Assembly (NCBI RefSeq): GCF_046250185.1
Contig: NZ_CP176469.1
Strand: one strand, 5' to 3'
Length of the DNA: 64,000 nucleotides
From: Litorimonas sp046250185
GTDB lineage: Bacteria > Pseudomonadota > Alphaproteobacteria > Caulobacterales > Maricaulaceae
Shown: one piece after another, positions 1 to 8,702 of the stretch
How the letters are laid out: the number at the start of each line of letters is the position of its first letter
How positions within the stretch are numbered: the first letter of the stretch is position 1
Notes under the pieces: generated by a model
The model's database searches: none
What the model saw: only the letters and a program-made list of their open reading frames with translations
Told to the model about the DNA's origin: nothing
Translations under genes and position numbers: made by a program

Positions 1-1
1 T

Positions 2-634
2 ATGGGCGCGTTGCGCTCCACCGCGCAAATGGTGTCTTATGAAGTCTCCATCGGCTTCATTATCTTGACTGTGATTTTCCTCTCTGGCTCCATGAACCTG
101 ACGACGATTGTCGATGCGCAAGAGGGTGGGTTATTTAATTGGAATATGTTCCGGCTTAATCCAGCGGGTGAATACGGGCTTTGGAATTTACTGCTATTCC
201 CGATTATGTTCTATATGGGCATCCTGTTTTTCATCAGCGCCCTAGCTGAAACGAACCGCCCACCTTTTGACTTGCCCGAAGCGGAGTCAGAATTGGTTGC
301 AGGCTATCAGGTCGAATATTCTTCGACGCCGTTCCTCATGTATTTCTTCGGCGAATATGTGAATATCATGCTGCTCTCTGCGATGATGACGATTTTATTC
401 CTCGGCGGGTGGCATGCGCCGATTGATATTGGTATCCAATTCGTCCCGCCATTCCTCTGGTTCTTCCTTAAGACAGCATTCCTGTTCTTTATGTTTGCCA
501 TGGTTAAAGCCATAGTCCCGCGCTACCGCTATGACCAGTTGATGCGGCTGGGGTGGAAAGTCTTTCTACCAACGGCATTGGTCGCCGTTGTGCTAGTCTC
601 GACAATCGTTGTCTTCAACGGAGGGTCTGCCTAA
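2..634 (+). CDS. nuoH: NADH-quinone oxidoreductase subunit H (5' truncated by window edge)
   Basis: C-terminal 210 residues of the membrane subunit that joins the peripheral arm of respiratory complex I to the membrane arm and helps form the quinone cavity. The reading frame is open from the first base, so the ATG at position 2 is internal; the full protein is normally about 340-350 residues. The conserved loop RPPFDLPEAESELVAGY followed by VEYSS is intact, and several hydrophobic helices follow. The stop overlaps the nuoI start by one base (TAATG), as expected for translational coupling in the nuo operon. Confidence 0.97.
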   Translation: MGALRSTAQMVSYEVSIGFIILTVIFLSGSMNLTTIVDAQEGGLFNWNMFRLNPAGEYGLWNLLLFPIMFYMGILFFISALAETNRPPFDLPEAESELVAGYQVEYSSTPFLMYFFGEYVNIMLLSAMMTILFLGGWHAPIDIGIQFVPPFLWFFLKTAFLFFMFAMVKAIVPRYRYDQLMRLGWKVFLPTALVAVVLVSTIVVFNGGSA

Positions 635-1125
635 TGTTTGCTCGTATAAAACAAGTGGCGCGCGGGGCACTGCTCCTTGAATTTTGGAGTGCGCTCTGGC
701 TTGCGACGAAGTACTTCTTCGCACCCAAAGTGACGATTAACTACCCGTTTGAAAAAGGCCCATTATCGCCCCGTTTTCGCGGTGAACATGCGCTGCGTCG
801 TTATCCGTCTGGCGAAGAACGCTGCATTGCTTGCAAACTCTGCGAAGCGATCTGCCCCGCCCAAGCCATCGTCATCGAGGCCGAGCCGCGCCCTGATGGA
901 TCCCGTCGCACCACGCGTTATGACATCGATATGGTCAAGTGTATCTATTGCGGTCTGTGCCAAGAAGCTTGCCCTGTTGACGCCATCGTCGAAGGCCCAA
1001 ATTATGAATTCGCAACTGAGACACGGGAGGAGCTTTATTATGACAAAGAGAAGCTGCTCTCCAATGGGGATCGTTGGGAAACAGAAATCGCAAAAAACCT
1101 AGCCATGGATGCGCCGTATCGCTAG
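634..1125 (+). CDS. nuoI: NADH-quinone oxidoreductase subunit I, 2x[4Fe-4S] ferredoxin subunit
   Basis: 163-residue peripheral-arm subunit carrying iron-sulfur clusters N6a and N6b, which pass electrons toward quinone. Two ferredoxin motifs are visible: Cys64-x2-Cys67-x2-Cys70-x3-Cys74-Pro and Cys103-x2-Cys106-x2-Cys109-x3-Cys113-Pro. The frame is open upstream to about 553, but the start at 634 is preferred because it begins with a typical family N-terminus, is coupled to the nuoH stop and gives the usual length. nuoJ follows about 30 bases later. Confidence 0.97.
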   Translation: MFARIKQVARGALLLEFWSALWLATKYFFAPKVTINYPFEKGPLSPRFRGEHALRRYPSGEERCIACKLCEAICPAQAIVIEAEPRPDGSRRTTRYDIDMVKCIYCGLCQEACPVDAIVEGPNYEFATETREELYYDKEKLLSNGDRWETEIAKNLAMDAPYR

Positions 1126-1155
1126 AGAGCGGTGCAAAGAGGGAAACTAAGAATC

Positions 1156-1761
1156 GTGCTTATTGCTATCTCATTTTATATGCTCGCCCTTGTGGCTGTC
1201 GCAGCGGCCTTCATGGTTGTCGCGAGCCGCAACCCCGTGCATTCCGTGATGTTCCTGATTTTGACATTTTTCAGCGCGGCAGGGCTGTTCATTCTGATGG
1301 GAGCCGAGTTCCTCGCGCTCTTGCTGGTCATGGTTTATGTCGGTGCGGTGGCCGTATTGTTCTTATTTGTTGTGATGATGCTCGACGTAGATTTCGTCGA
1401 ATTAAAGCAGGGCTTTCTGTCCTATTTGCCTATCGGTGCTTTGGTGGCTTTGATCTTGCTGGCCGAAATGGTCATGGTCGGTGCGACGCGCTTTATGGGC
1501 GATAACACGACTACGGTAGTTGACCGCACAGAAGACGGTGTGTCCAACCTCGAGGCGTTCGGGAAAGTCTTATATACGGATTATGCAGGTGTGTTTGAAG
1601 CGGCTGGCTTTGTCTTATTGGTCGCGATGATCGGCGCGATTGTCCTAACGCTGCGCGAGCGCGAAGGTGTGCGGAAACAAAATATTGGTGATCAAATCGC
1701 GCGGACACGCGAGACTGGCGTAGAGATGGTCGACATCGAACCCGGCCAAGGTCTAGGGTAG
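1156..1761 (+). CDS. nuoJ: NADH-quinone oxidoreductase subunit J
   Basis: About 201-residue hydrophobic subunit of the complex I membrane arm. The start is read as GTG at 1156: an AGAGGGA ribosome-binding site lies at about 1136-1142 and the protein then begins directly with the first membrane helix, as in other NuoJ proteins. A GTG at 1132 in the same frame would add eight residues and has no clear ribosome-binding site. The conserved early segment SRNPVHSVMFLILTF and the helix with LLVMVYVGAVAVLFLFVVMM are family features. It lies between nuoI and nuoK in the usual order. Confidence 0.94.
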   Translation: MLIAISFYMLALVAVAAAFMVVASRNPVHSVMFLILTFFSAAGLFILMGAEFLALLLVMVYVGAVAVLFLFVVMMLDVDFVELKQGFLSYLPIGALVALILLAEMVMVGATRFMGDNTTTVVDRTEDGVSNLEAFGKVLYTDYAGVFEAAGFVLLVAMIGAIVLTLREREGVRKQNIGDQIARTRETGVEMVDIEPGQGLG

Positions 1762-1770
1762 GGGCGCGAC

Positions 1771-2097
1771 ATGATTATCGGACTTTCTCATTATTTAATT
1801 GTCGCGGCGATGCTGTTCACGATTGGCGTCTTCGGTATTTTCGTAAACCGTAAAAACGTGATCATTATCCTGATGTGTGTCGAGCTAATCCTGCTCGCTG
1901 TGAACATCAACTTCGTGGCTTTCTCAACGCATATGGCGGACGGTGTCGGAAATGATCCCATTGCGGGACAGATATTTGCGTTGTTCATTCTAACAGTCGC
2001 AGCCGCAGAAGCCGCCGTCGGCCTCGCGATCCTTGTGGTTTACTTCCGTAACCGCGGCAATATTGCCGTGGAAGATATTGATCTGATGAAGGGCTAA
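1771..2097 (+). CDS. nuoK: NADH-quinone oxidoreductase subunit K
   Basis: 108-residue three-helix subunit of the complex I membrane arm, related to MrpC antiporter subunits. Buried glutamates needed for proton transfer are visible in helix 2 (MCVELILLAVNINF) and helix 3 (AAAEAAVGLAILVV). It is a few residues longer than the usual 101-102 because of a polar C-terminal tail. It starts 9 bases after the nuoJ stop and is followed closely by nuoL. Confidence 0.97.
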   Translation: MIIGLSHYLIVAAMLFTIGVFGIFVNRKNVIIILMCVELILLAVNINFVAFSTHMADGVGNDPIAGQIFALFILTVAAAEAAVGLAILVVYFRNRGNIAVEDIDLMKG

Positions 2098-2104
2098 CGC
2101 AGTC

Positions 2105-4192
2105 ATGTTGTATCTCATCATCGTATTCGCGCCGCTACTTGGCGCACTGATCTCTGGCTTGACCGGCACACGTTTCGGGGGGCAGAAGCTCGGCGAAAAA
2201 TCGTCCATGATCATCACGACAGGGCTGCTGTTTCTGTCTGCAGTTCTGTCTTGGTACGCGCTGTTCAAAGTGGGCTTCGGCCACCAAGAACACCCGCCAA
2301 TCAATGTGTTGCGCTGGATGGATATTGGCGATCTGAAAGCGAATTGGGCGTTTAAAATTGACACGCTAACAGCGGTCATGCTGGTCGTGGTAAACTCAGT
2401 CTCCGCGCTCGTGCATCTCTATAGCTGGGGCTATATGAGCGATGATAAGTTCAAACCGCGCTTCTTCGCCTATCTCTCACTCTTTACATTTGCCATGTTG
2501 ATGTTGGTGACGTCTGATAACTTCATCCAGCTCTTCTTCGGCTGGGAAGGGGTGGGCCTCGCCTCTTATCTTCTGATTGGATACTACTACAAAAAACCGT
2601 CAGCCAATGCGGCGGCTATCAAAGCTTTTGTGACGAACCGCGTTGGCGATGTTGGTTTGGCGCTTGGCGTCATGACGATCTTCCTTGTCTTTGGTTCGGT
2701 GAAGTTTGATGCAGTCTTTGCGGAAGTGGCCGCGAACAAAGACCTCGTCCTGCCATTTCTCGGCATGGAGTTTAACGCGATTGAGTTGATTGCCTTCTTG
2801 CTGTTCATCGGCGCGATGGGCAAGTCGGCGCAATTTGTGTTGCACGTCTGGCTCCCTGACGCAATGGAAGGTCCGACCCCTGTGTCAGCCTTGATCCATG
2901 CTGCGACTATGGTGACGGCGGGCGTCTTCCTCGTCTGCCGTGCTTTCCCAATTTACGAAGCCGCACCGATGACCAGCGCATTTGTGACGGCCGTGGGCGC
3001 ATTTACGGCGCTGTTCGCCGCAACGGTCGCGCTCGTGCAAAACGATATTAAACGCGTGATAGCCTATTCGACCTGTTCGCAGCTGGGCTATATGTTTTTT
3101 GCGGCGGGCGTCGGGGCTTATAACGCCGCCATGTTCCACCTCTTCACTCACGCGTTCTTTAAGGCGCTCTTATTCCTCTGCGCGGGCTCCGTTATTCACG
3201 CGCTGCACCACGAACAAGACATGCGTAAAATGGGCGGTATCTGGCGCAAAGTCCCTTGGACTTATGGCGCTATGATTATCGGCACATTGGCCATTACAGG
3301 CCTTGGTATTCCAGGCACGAAAATCGGCTTCGCGGGCTTTTTCTCAAAAGACGCCATTATTGAGGCGGCGTATTCTGGCGTAGCCACGAGCAATACCGCT
3401 GTCTTTGCGTTCTGGGTCGGGATTATCGCAGCGCTGTTGACGAGCTTCTATAGCTGGCGTCTGATCTTCATGACCTTCCACGGTAAATATCGCGGCGATC
3501 AGCACACATTTGATCACGCGCATGAAAGCCCGTGGAATATGCGCCTGCCGCTTGTCGTGCTGTCCTTCGGTGCGCTGTTTGCAGGGGCTGTGTTCTATAA
3601 GTATTTCATGGGCAAATATTCGGGTGATTTCTGGCACAATGCTTTGCCAACGGCTTACGGCCACCACGCTATGATGGCGCCAGATTACCTCTACGCAGCG
3701 GCCGAGACTGTCGCGACAGATGCTCACCACGGCGAGGTCAAACATGACGGTCTATTCGGTTGGTTGTTTAACAAGGTTCACGGCTACCCGTTCTGGGTGC
3801 TGCTCTTGCCTGTTCTGGTGTCTGTTATTGGCTTCATCACCGCGTTCATGATGTACATGCGCAAGGATGGCCAAGTGGAGGCCCGTATCAAAGACGTCGA
3901 GGAAACAGGCGGCGGCATCCTCTACCGCTTCTTGCTCAATAAGTGGTATATTGACGAGCTATATGACATCACAGTCGTACGCGGTGTGCGCAAGCTAGGC
4001 GACTTTTTCTATAAGATCGGCGACGTCAAAATCATTGACGGCCTCGGCCCCAATGGTGTGGCGGCATTCGCAGCGGGCGCGGCCAAGCGCTTGTCGAAAT
4101 TCCAGTCAGGCTATCTGTATCACTACGCCTTTGTCATGCTGCTCGGAGTTGCTGCTTTGATTATGATCGCATTTCGCGGAATGGGGGGCTAG
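2105..4192 (+). CDS. nuoL: NADH-quinone oxidoreductase subunit L, proton-pumping antiporter-like
   Basis: 695-residue distal antiporter-like subunit of complex I, normal in length. Family signatures include LFFGWEGVGLASYLLIGYYY near residue 140 and HVWLPDAMEGPTPVSALIHA near residue 245, the latter belonging to the proton-antiporter core with its lysine/glutamate channel. The long C-terminal amphipathic lateral helix and final membrane anchor expected of NuoL fit the region after about residue 570. It starts 7 bases after nuoK and ends 3 bases before nuoM. Confidence 0.98.
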   Translation: MLYLIIVFAPLLGALISGLTGTRFGGQKLGEKSSMIITTGLLFLSAVLSWYALFKVGFGHQEHPPINVLRWMDIGDLKANWAFKIDTLTAVMLVVVNSVSALVHLYSWGYMSDDKFKPRFFAYLSLFTFAMLMLVTSDNFIQLFFGWEGVGLASYLLIGYYYKKPSANAAAIKAFVTNRVGDVGLALGVMTIFLVFGSVKFDAVFAEVAANKDLVLPFLGMEFNAIELIAFLLFIGAMGKSAQFVLHVWLPDAMEGPTPVSALIHAATMVTAGVFLVCRAFPIYEAAPMTSAFVTAVGAFTALFAATVALVQNDIKRVIAYSTCSQLGYMFFAAGVGAYNAAMFHLFTHAFFKALLFLCAGSVIHALHHEQDMRKMGGIWRKVPWTYGAMIIGTLAITGLGIPGTKIGFAGFFSKDAIIEAAYSGVATSNTAVFAFWVGIIAALLTSFYSWRLIFMTFHGKYRGDQHTFDHAHESPWNMRLPLVVLSFGALFAGAVFYKYFMGKYSGDFWHNALPTAYGHHAMMAPDYLYAAAETVATDAHHGEVKHDGLFGWLFNKVHGYPFWVLLLPVLVSVIGFITAFMMYMRKDGQVEARIKDVEETGGGILYRFLLNKWYIDELYDITVVRGVRKLGDFFYKIGDVKIIDGLGPNGVAAFAAGAAKRLSKFQSGYLYHYAFVMLLGVAALIMIAFRGMGG

Positions 4193-4195
4193 ACC

Positions 4196-5722
4196 ATGGA
4201 AGCCTATCCTATCCTAACCCTGATCACCTTCTTGCCAGCGGTCGTCGCGATCTTGTTGGCTGTGATTGCTGCGCTGTCCAAGGACAAGGCGCAAATGGAA
4301 ATCAATGCGCCGCGCGTGGCCCTGCTCGTGTCCGGCGTTGTGCTAGTGCTAGCCGTGCTACTGACACTGAACTTTGACCGCACACAAGCCGGCTTCCAAT
4401 TCGTGGAAGACACGCAATGGCTTGGCGGCGGTATTCAATATATCCTTGGTGTTGACGGCATTTCCGTGCTGTTCGTGCTGCTAACAGCGTTCCTGACACC
4501 GCTTTGTATTCTGGCAAGTATGACGTCGATCAAAGAGCGCATGCTCGAATATATGATCGCCTTCCTGATCTTAGAAACGCTGATGATTGGTGTGTTTGTG
4601 GCACTAGATTTGGTGCTGTTCTATCTGTTCTTTGAAGCGGTCCTGATCCCGATGTTCATTATCATCGGCGTGTGGGGCGGGAAGAACCGCGTGTACGCGT
4701 CGTATAAGTTTTTCCTCTACACGCTGCTCGGCTCCGTGTTGATGCTCGGTGCAATCCTCTGGATCTATAATTATAGTGGCCAACAACTCGACAGTCCGAC
4801 CATGGATATGCGTGTCTTAATGACAAAGCTTCAAATCCCGGGCGGGGTGCAGACATGGCTCTGGCTCGCGTTCTTCGCCAGCTTTGCCGTGAAAATGCCG
4901 ATGTGGCCTGTCCATACATGGCTCCCCGATGCCCACGTTGAGGCGCCAACCGCAGGTTCTGTTATTCTGGCGGGCGTCTTGTTGAAGCTTGGTGGCTATG
5001 GCTTCCTGCGTTTCTCACTGCCGCTTTTCCCAGAAGCGTCATTTAACCTCGCGCCGATCATCTATTGGCTGAGCGTGATCGCGATTATTTACACCTCGCT
5101 GGTGGCCTATCGTCAGACAGATATGAAAAAGCTGATCGCATACTCCTCCGTTGCGCATATGGGTTTTGTGACGATGGGGATTTTCGCGTTTAACTTACAA
5201 GGCATCCAAGGCGGGATATTCCAAATGCTCAGCCATGGTGTAATCTCTGGCGCGCTCTTCTTCTGCGTCGGCGTCATCTATGACCGTATGCACACACGCG
5301 AGATTGCGTTCTATGGCGGGCTCGTCAAAAGCATGCCGATCTATGCGACCTTCTTCTTGCTGTTCACCATGGCCAATGTCGGCTTGCCAGGCACGTCGGG
5401 CTTTGTGGGGGAAATCCTAACGATGGTCGGTGCCTATCAGGTCAACCCATGGATCGCCTTTGGTGCAGCTTTCGGTATGATTTTATCCGCGGTCTACGGG
5501 CTCTATCTCTACCGCGCGGCGATCTTTGGCGAGGTTGTGAACGAGAAACTCAAAGACATCAAAGACGTCACTGGCACGGAGTATTTCATCCTCGGTATTT
5601 TGGCGTTTTTCACGATCTTGCTGGGTGTTTACCCGTCCTTGATTACAGACATCACCAACGCTTCTGTTGAAAACCTGATCAGCAATTTCAATGCTGACAT
5701 CGCAAACATGAAGGCGAACTAA
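4196..5722 (+). CDS. nuoM: NADH-quinone oxidoreductase subunit M, proton-pumping antiporter-like
   Basis: 508-residue membrane subunit, the middle antiporter-like proton channel of complex I. The proton-antiporter signature KMPMWPVHTWLPDAHVEAPT followed by AGSVILAGVLLKLGGYG is intact, and there are about 14 hydrophobic segments. It is packed between nuoL and nuoN with only a few bases either side, so it belongs to one transcript. Confidence 0.98.
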   Translation: MEAYPILTLITFLPAVVAILLAVIAALSKDKAQMEINAPRVALLVSGVVLVLAVLLTLNFDRTQAGFQFVEDTQWLGGGIQYILGVDGISVLFVLLTAFLTPLCILASMTSIKERMLEYMIAFLILETLMIGVFVALDLVLFYLFFEAVLIPMFIIIGVWGGKNRVYASYKFFLYTLLGSVLMLGAILWIYNYSGQQLDSPTMDMRVLMTKLQIPGGVQTWLWLAFFASFAVKMPMWPVHTWLPDAHVEAPTAGSVILAGVLLKLGGYGFLRFSLPLFPEASFNLAPIIYWLSVIAIIYTSLVAYRQTDMKKLIAYSSVAHMGFVTMGIFAFNLQGIQGGIFQMLSHGVISGALFFCVGVIYDRMHTREIAFYGGLVKSMPIYATFFLLFTMANVGLPGTSGFVGEILTMVGAYQVNPWIAFGAAFGMILSAVYGLYLYRAAIFGEVVNEKLKDIKDVTGTEYFILGILAFFTILLGVYPSLITDITNASVENLISNFNADIANMKAN

Positions 5723-5724
5723 TC

Positions 5725-7161
5725 ATGTTGCAAACACTGTCACTCATGGCGCCGCAGCTCGTTCTGGCAATCCTCGCTACGACTTTGTTGCTGGCAGGGG
5801 TCAAAAAAGATACGAACCGCGCGCCGGCCATCCGCTGGATCACGATCGGGATTCTGATCGTCTACGCTCTGATTGGGTTCTTGCTCGGCAAGCCTCAAGG
5901 CGAGAGCTTCCAAGGGCTGCTGCGGGTTGATGATTTCACGCATTATATTAATGCGATTATGGGCCTATCAGCTGCCGCCGCTCTCATGCTCAACAAAGAT
6001 TACTTTGAACGCGAACGCCTTGACCGGTTCGAGTTCTCAGTCCTAACGCTTTATGCCGTGCTAGGCATGTCGATCATGGCATCAGCGAACAATTTGCTGT
6101 CTATGTATGTCGGTCTCGAAATGCAGTCCCTCGCGCTATATATTATGGCCGCGTTTAACCGCGATAGCTTGCGTGCATCCGAAGCGGGCCTCAAATATTT
6201 CGTGCTAGGGGCGATTTCGTCGGGGCTTCTGCTCTACGGCGCGTCTATGGTTTATGGCTTTACCGGCTCGCTCGAATATCCCCAAATTGCGGCGTCAATC
6301 GCGGAGAATGGGGCGACTTCTGGCGTCGTCGCGGGCATGGTGTTCCTCCTCTGTGGTTTGGCGTTCAAGATATCGGCCGCCCCGTTCCATATGTGGACAC
6401 CTGATGTGTATGAAGGCGCGCCAACGCCTGTGACAGGGTTCTTTGCCGCCGCGCCAAAGCTCGCCGCGATGGCCGTGATTACGCGTCTTCTGGTCGGCCC
6501 CTTCGGCGATATTCCTGGACAATGGCAGCAAGTCATTATCACGCTGTCTGTGCTATCCATGTTTGTCGGCGCGATTGGCGCGTTAGTGCAGACGAATATC
6601 AAGCGCCTGATGGCTTATTCTTCGATTGCGAATATGGGCTACGCGCTCGTCCCGCTGGCGGCTGGCACAGTTGCGGGCGTCAAAGGCATGTTGATCTTTA
6701 TGACCATCTACGTCGTCACAGTTATTGGTGTGTTCGCTGCAATCCTTCAAATGCGTATCCGCAACGGTATGGTCGAACAAATTTCTGATCTGGGTGGTCT
6801 GTCCAAGACGAACCGTCCATTGGCTATGATCATCACGATCTTGATGTTCTCGCTGATGGGGATTCCGCCATTGCTCGGCTTTTTTGGTAAAGTCTTTGCC
6901 TTTACGCCAGCGTTTGAAGCAGGTCTCGTGCCTCTCGCCATCTTGGCCTTGATCGCCTCTGTGATCAGCGCGTTCTATTATCTGCGCGTTATCAAAACGA
7001 TGTGGTTTGACGATGTGGCGAACGAATTTGTGGAAGCGCCAAAGTCCCTCAAGGCTCTGGTCTTGATCTCTGCCCTGATCATCTTCCCGCTCTTTATGCT
7101 GCCGTTTACATCGATCCCTATTCAAGAGGTGATCGGCAAAGCGGCGGCGGCGCTGTTTTAG
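5725..7161 (+). CDS. nuoN: NADH-quinone oxidoreductase subunit N, proton-pumping antiporter-like
   Basis: 478-residue third antiporter-like subunit of complex I and the last nuo gene here. The core motif KISAAPFHMWTPDVYEGAPT followed by PVTGFFAAAPKLA is present, as is the later QTNIKRLMAYSSIANMGY segment with its conserved lysine. It starts 2 bases after nuoM. The next gene, birA, starts 8 bases beyond its stop on the same strand, so biotin ligase, pantothenate kinase and RNase J may be read through from the nuo promoter. Confidence 0.98.
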   Translation: MLQTLSLMAPQLVLAILATTLLLAGVKKDTNRAPAIRWITIGILIVYALIGFLLGKPQGESFQGLLRVDDFTHYINAIMGLSAAAALMLNKDYFERERLDRFEFSVLTLYAVLGMSIMASANNLLSMYVGLEMQSLALYIMAAFNRDSLRASEAGLKYFVLGAISSGLLLYGASMVYGFTGSLEYPQIAASIAENGATSGVVAGMVFLLCGLAFKISAAPFHMWTPDVYEGAPTPVTGFFAAAPKLAAMAVITRLLVGPFGDIPGQWQQVIITLSVLSMFVGAIGALVQTNIKRLMAYSSIANMGYALVPLAAGTVAGVKGMLIFMTIYVVTVIGVFAAILQMRIRNGMVEQISDLGGLSKTNRPLAMIITILMFSLMGIPPLLGFFGKVFAFTPAFEAGLVPLAILALIASVISAFYYLRVIKTMWFDDVANEFVEAPKSLKALVLISALIIFPLFMLPFTSIPIQEVIGKAAAALF

Positions 7162-7169
7162 GCCCGCGC

Positions 7170-7928
7170 TTGCAATTCTTTGAATTTGATAGCCTTGGTT
7201 CGACCAATGCTAAGGCAATCGAGCTATTCCAAGCAGGGGAGCGTGGCCCGTTCTGGGTGAGGGCGGATGTCCAAACAGCAGGGCGCGGGCGCCGCGGCCG
7301 CGACTGGTCATCGCCGCGCGGCAATCTCTACGCGAGCGCGCTCTACGAATTTGACGGCCCGCCGCAAGACGCTGCCCAACTCAGCTTCGTCGCCAGCGTG
7401 GCGCTCGCAAAAACATTTGAGAGCTACGCCCTCCGCCAAGCTCCCATTCTGAAATGGCCCAATGACGTCTTGCTGGGCGGCGCAAAAATCAGCGGGATAC
7501 TCCTCGAAAATATTGGCGGGGCCGTCATTGTCGGGATCGGTGTCAACTTAACCTCCCACCCCGAAAACACACCCTATCCCGCTACGCATTTACTAGCGCA
7601 TATCACACCCGAAGCCCTCAATGATCCCGAGCCGATTTTCACTGGCGCAGCCCCATTTCTCGCTCTTCTCGCCAAGCATTTTGACGATGGATTTACGGCT
7701 TTCAAAACCCAAGGCTTTGCGCCTATTCACAGCGCATGGCGCGCGCGGGCGACCAATATTCCGGGCCCTGTCACGGTCAATCTGGACGACGAGACATTTC
7801 GCGGCACAGCGTCCGACCTGCGCGCGGATGGAGCATTGCGCGTGACACTGGATAATGGCACGGTACGGGACGTCTATGCAGGCGATGTCTTCTTTGGAGA
7901 AAATGCGAATAATGCTTCTAGCGATTGA
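7170..7928 (+). CDS. birA: Biotin--[acetyl-CoA-carboxylase] ligase (no DNA-binding domain)
   Basis: 252-residue biotin protein ligase that attaches biotin to carboxyl-carrier proteins through biotinyl-AMP. The adenylate-binding loop GRGRRGRDWSSPRGNLYAS and the KWPNDVLLGGAKISGILLE segment are intact. The protein begins directly with the catalytic domain, so unlike the E. coli protein it has no N-terminal helix-turn-helix and cannot be a classical repressor. The start is read as TTG at 7170, which gives the usual FDSLGSTN-type N-terminus. Its 3' end overlaps the coaX start. Confidence 0.93.
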   Translation: MQFFEFDSLGSTNAKAIELFQAGERGPFWVRADVQTAGRGRRGRDWSSPRGNLYASALYEFDGPPQDAAQLSFVASVALAKTFESYALRQAPILKWPNDVLLGGAKISGILLENIGGAVIVGIGVNLTSHPENTPYPATHLLAHITPEALNDPEPIFTGAAPFLALLAKHFDDGFTAFKTQGFAPIHSAWRARATNIPGPVTVNLDDETFRGTASDLRADGALRVTLDNGTVRDVYAGDVFFGENANNASSD

Positions 7929-8679
7929 TAGCGGAAATACGAATACGCTCTTTGCGATTCATGACGGCAAAAACTGGGTCGGGGAGTGGCGGATCGGCAC
8001 GGATGCCACGCGAACAGCGGATGAATTTGCGGTCTGGTTCTATCAACTTATGAATATGGCGGGACTTGATTTTAAAGAGATCACGGATTGCGTCATTTCG
8101 ACTGTGGTGCCGCAAAGCCTGTTTAACATGCGCAACCTCGCGCGGCGACATATGGGCGTCGAGCCAATTATCATTGGCGAAGAGGGCGTGGAAATCGGGA
8201 TTGGTGTGCGTATTGATCAGCCGCAGCAAGTGGGCGCTGACCGCCTTGTCAATGCACTCGGCGCCGTCACAAAATATAAAGGCCCGCTCATCATCATTGA
8301 TAGCGGCACGGCGACGACTTTCGATATCGTGTCGGCAGATCGCCATTTCGAAGGCGGCGTTATTGCGCCTGGCATCAACCTATCTATGCGCGCCCTGCAC
8401 GAAGCGGCAGCGCAGCTCCCGCGGATTGAGATTAAAAAGCCAGATCATGTGGTCGGCAAAGATACAGTGTCGGCGATGCAATCGGGTGTCTTCTGGGGCT
8501 ATATCGGTCTGATCGACGGGTTAGTACGGCAGATCCGCAAAGAAGACGGCCGCGACTTTACGGTGATCGGCACGGGCGGTGTTGCGTCATTGTTCGAAGG
8601 ATCATCTGAGACAATTACGCACTATGACTCGCAACTGACGATTGACGGTCTATATGAAGTCTGGCGCTTGAATAAATGA
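7912..8679 (+). CDS. coaX: Type III pantothenate kinase
   Basis: About 255-residue kinase for the first step of coenzyme A synthesis (pantothenate to 4'-phosphopantothenate). Type III motifs are clear: DSGNTNTLFAI at the N-terminus, GADRLVNALGA, the nucleotide-binding IIDSGTATTFDIV and GGVIAPGINLSMRAL. The start at 7912 places the DSGNTN loop near residue 6 as in the family; an ATG at 7903 would add three residues, and the GGAGA at 7896-7900 is better spaced from 7912. It overlaps birA by 17 bases, consistent with coupling. Confidence 0.95.
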   Translation: MLLAIDSGNTNTLFAIHDGKNWVGEWRIGTDATRTADEFAVWFYQLMNMAGLDFKEITDCVISTVVPQSLFNMRNLARRHMGVEPIIIGEEGVEIGIGVRIDQPQQVGADRLVNALGAVTKYKGPLIIIDSGTATTFDIVSADRHFEGGVIAPGINLSMRALHEAAAQLPRIEIKKPDHVVGKDTVSAMQSGVFWGYIGLIDGLVRQIRKEDGRDFTVIGTGGVASLFEGSSETITHYDSQLTIDGLYEVWRLNK

Positions 8680-8702
8680 GTCGAACTCAATGATCGGACA
8701 GC

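Noticed and set aside
6583..7125. Long 180-codon frame on the minus strand inside nuoN
   Set aside because: Antisense shadow of a conserved gene, His/Arg/Gln-rich composition, no ribosome-binding site.
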